Source: Paludibacter sp. (GTDB lineage: Bacteria; Bacteroidota; Bacteroidia; Bacteroidales; Paludibacteraceae). Taken from it: a stretch of DNA of 64,000 nucleotides. The stretch covers positions 56,563 through 120,562 of the forward strand of contig JAQUYE010000001.1 in the NCBI GenBank assembly GCA_028691965.1. The letters run 5' to 3'. The notes under the pieces are model-generated. The model was not told the DNA's origin. It searched no databases and saw nothing but the letters and a program-made list of their open reading frames with translations. The translations under genes and the position numbers were made by a program. Position 1 is the stretch's first letter. Every line of letters begins with the position of its first letter. Of the stretch, positions 63,911 to 64,000 are shown one piece after another.

Positions 63911-64000
63911 CACCCGCTTTGAAGAAATACACAAGCGGTGTAAATGAAGCAAGCGAAGGCTACTAAATTTTTTTTGCAATTAAATTTGCAGGAAACAAAA

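Noticed and set aside
63724..63966. 80-residue plus-strand frame at the right edge
   Set aside because: It starts inside the CoA-transferase gene in another frame and runs through its stop and the next promoter.
1..64000. CRISPR array, tRNA or rRNA genes, insertion sequences, prophage or integrative element borders
   Set aside because: No regular repeat-spacer pattern, transposase, integrase or RNA gene signature was found by reading both strands; a tRNAscan or Rfam search would be needed to exclude small RNAs.

Overview
The window comes from a member of the Bacteroidota, most likely order Bacteroidales. The evidence is two SusC/SusD pairs, promoters of the Bacteroides type (TTTG, 19-21 nt, TAnnTTTG) in front of many genes, two proteins with type IX secretion (T9SS) C-terminal sorting domains, and familiar Bacteroidales gene sets (argR-GNAT-argG, efp-dgkA-comF, acetyl-CoA:succinate CoA-transferase). 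A working T9SS suggests a Paludibacteraceae/Dysgonomonadaceae/Porphyromonadaceae-like lineage rather than a typical gut Bacteroides. I cannot name the species.

Region 1 (1-29.4 kb) is a polysaccharide utilisation locus. A rhamnogalacturonan lyase (PL11, 3' end outside the window) faces a seven-gene operon: four-FAS1 lipoprotein, SusC, SusD, two more FAS1 lipoproteins, a second SusC and a second SusD. A large T9SS-secreted multidomain protein follows. Then come an opposing GH78 alpha-L-rhamnosidase/HAD phosphatase pair, a T9SS-secreted DUF6055 metallopeptidase-like protein and a protein with two GH43 propellers. The enzyme mix (PL11, GH78, GH43) points to rhamnogalacturonan-I/pectin. The substrate is inferred, and no hybrid two-component or sigma/anti-sigma regulator lies in the window.

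Region 2 (29.4-43.2 kb) holds galM-galK, comF, dgkA, efp, a PsiE-like membrane protein, and the arginine biosynthesis cluster argR-GNAT-argG. It also holds uvrA on the other strand, and a three-gene operon (arginine deiminase-like, CtlX-like, RocD) that could turn arginine into citrulline, ornithine and glutamate semialdehyde. A GtrA-family membrane protein follows.

Region 3 (43.2-55.3 kb) holds rsmA, corA, a sialate O-acetylesterase, and a Fur/Zur-like regulator with a His-rich TonB receptor and a His/Glu-rich lipoprotein (probable zinc uptake). It also holds an alternative oxidase-like diiron protein, an MBOAT/SGNH pair for polysaccharide O-acetylation, and a 5'-nucleotidase split into two genes in reversed domain order.

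Region 4 (55.3-64 kb) holds rpoN, a PAP2-like membrane protein, prfB with its programmed +1 frameshift, an opposing pepD-pepC-rluA operon, and an acetyl-CoA hydrolase/CoA-transferase. The promoter of a further gene sits at the right edge.

No stretch longer than 300 bases lacks a gene. The longest gaps are 2323-2588, 62075-62303 and 63801-64000, and all three are described. I saw no rRNA, tRNA, CRISPR array, insertion sequence or attachment site.
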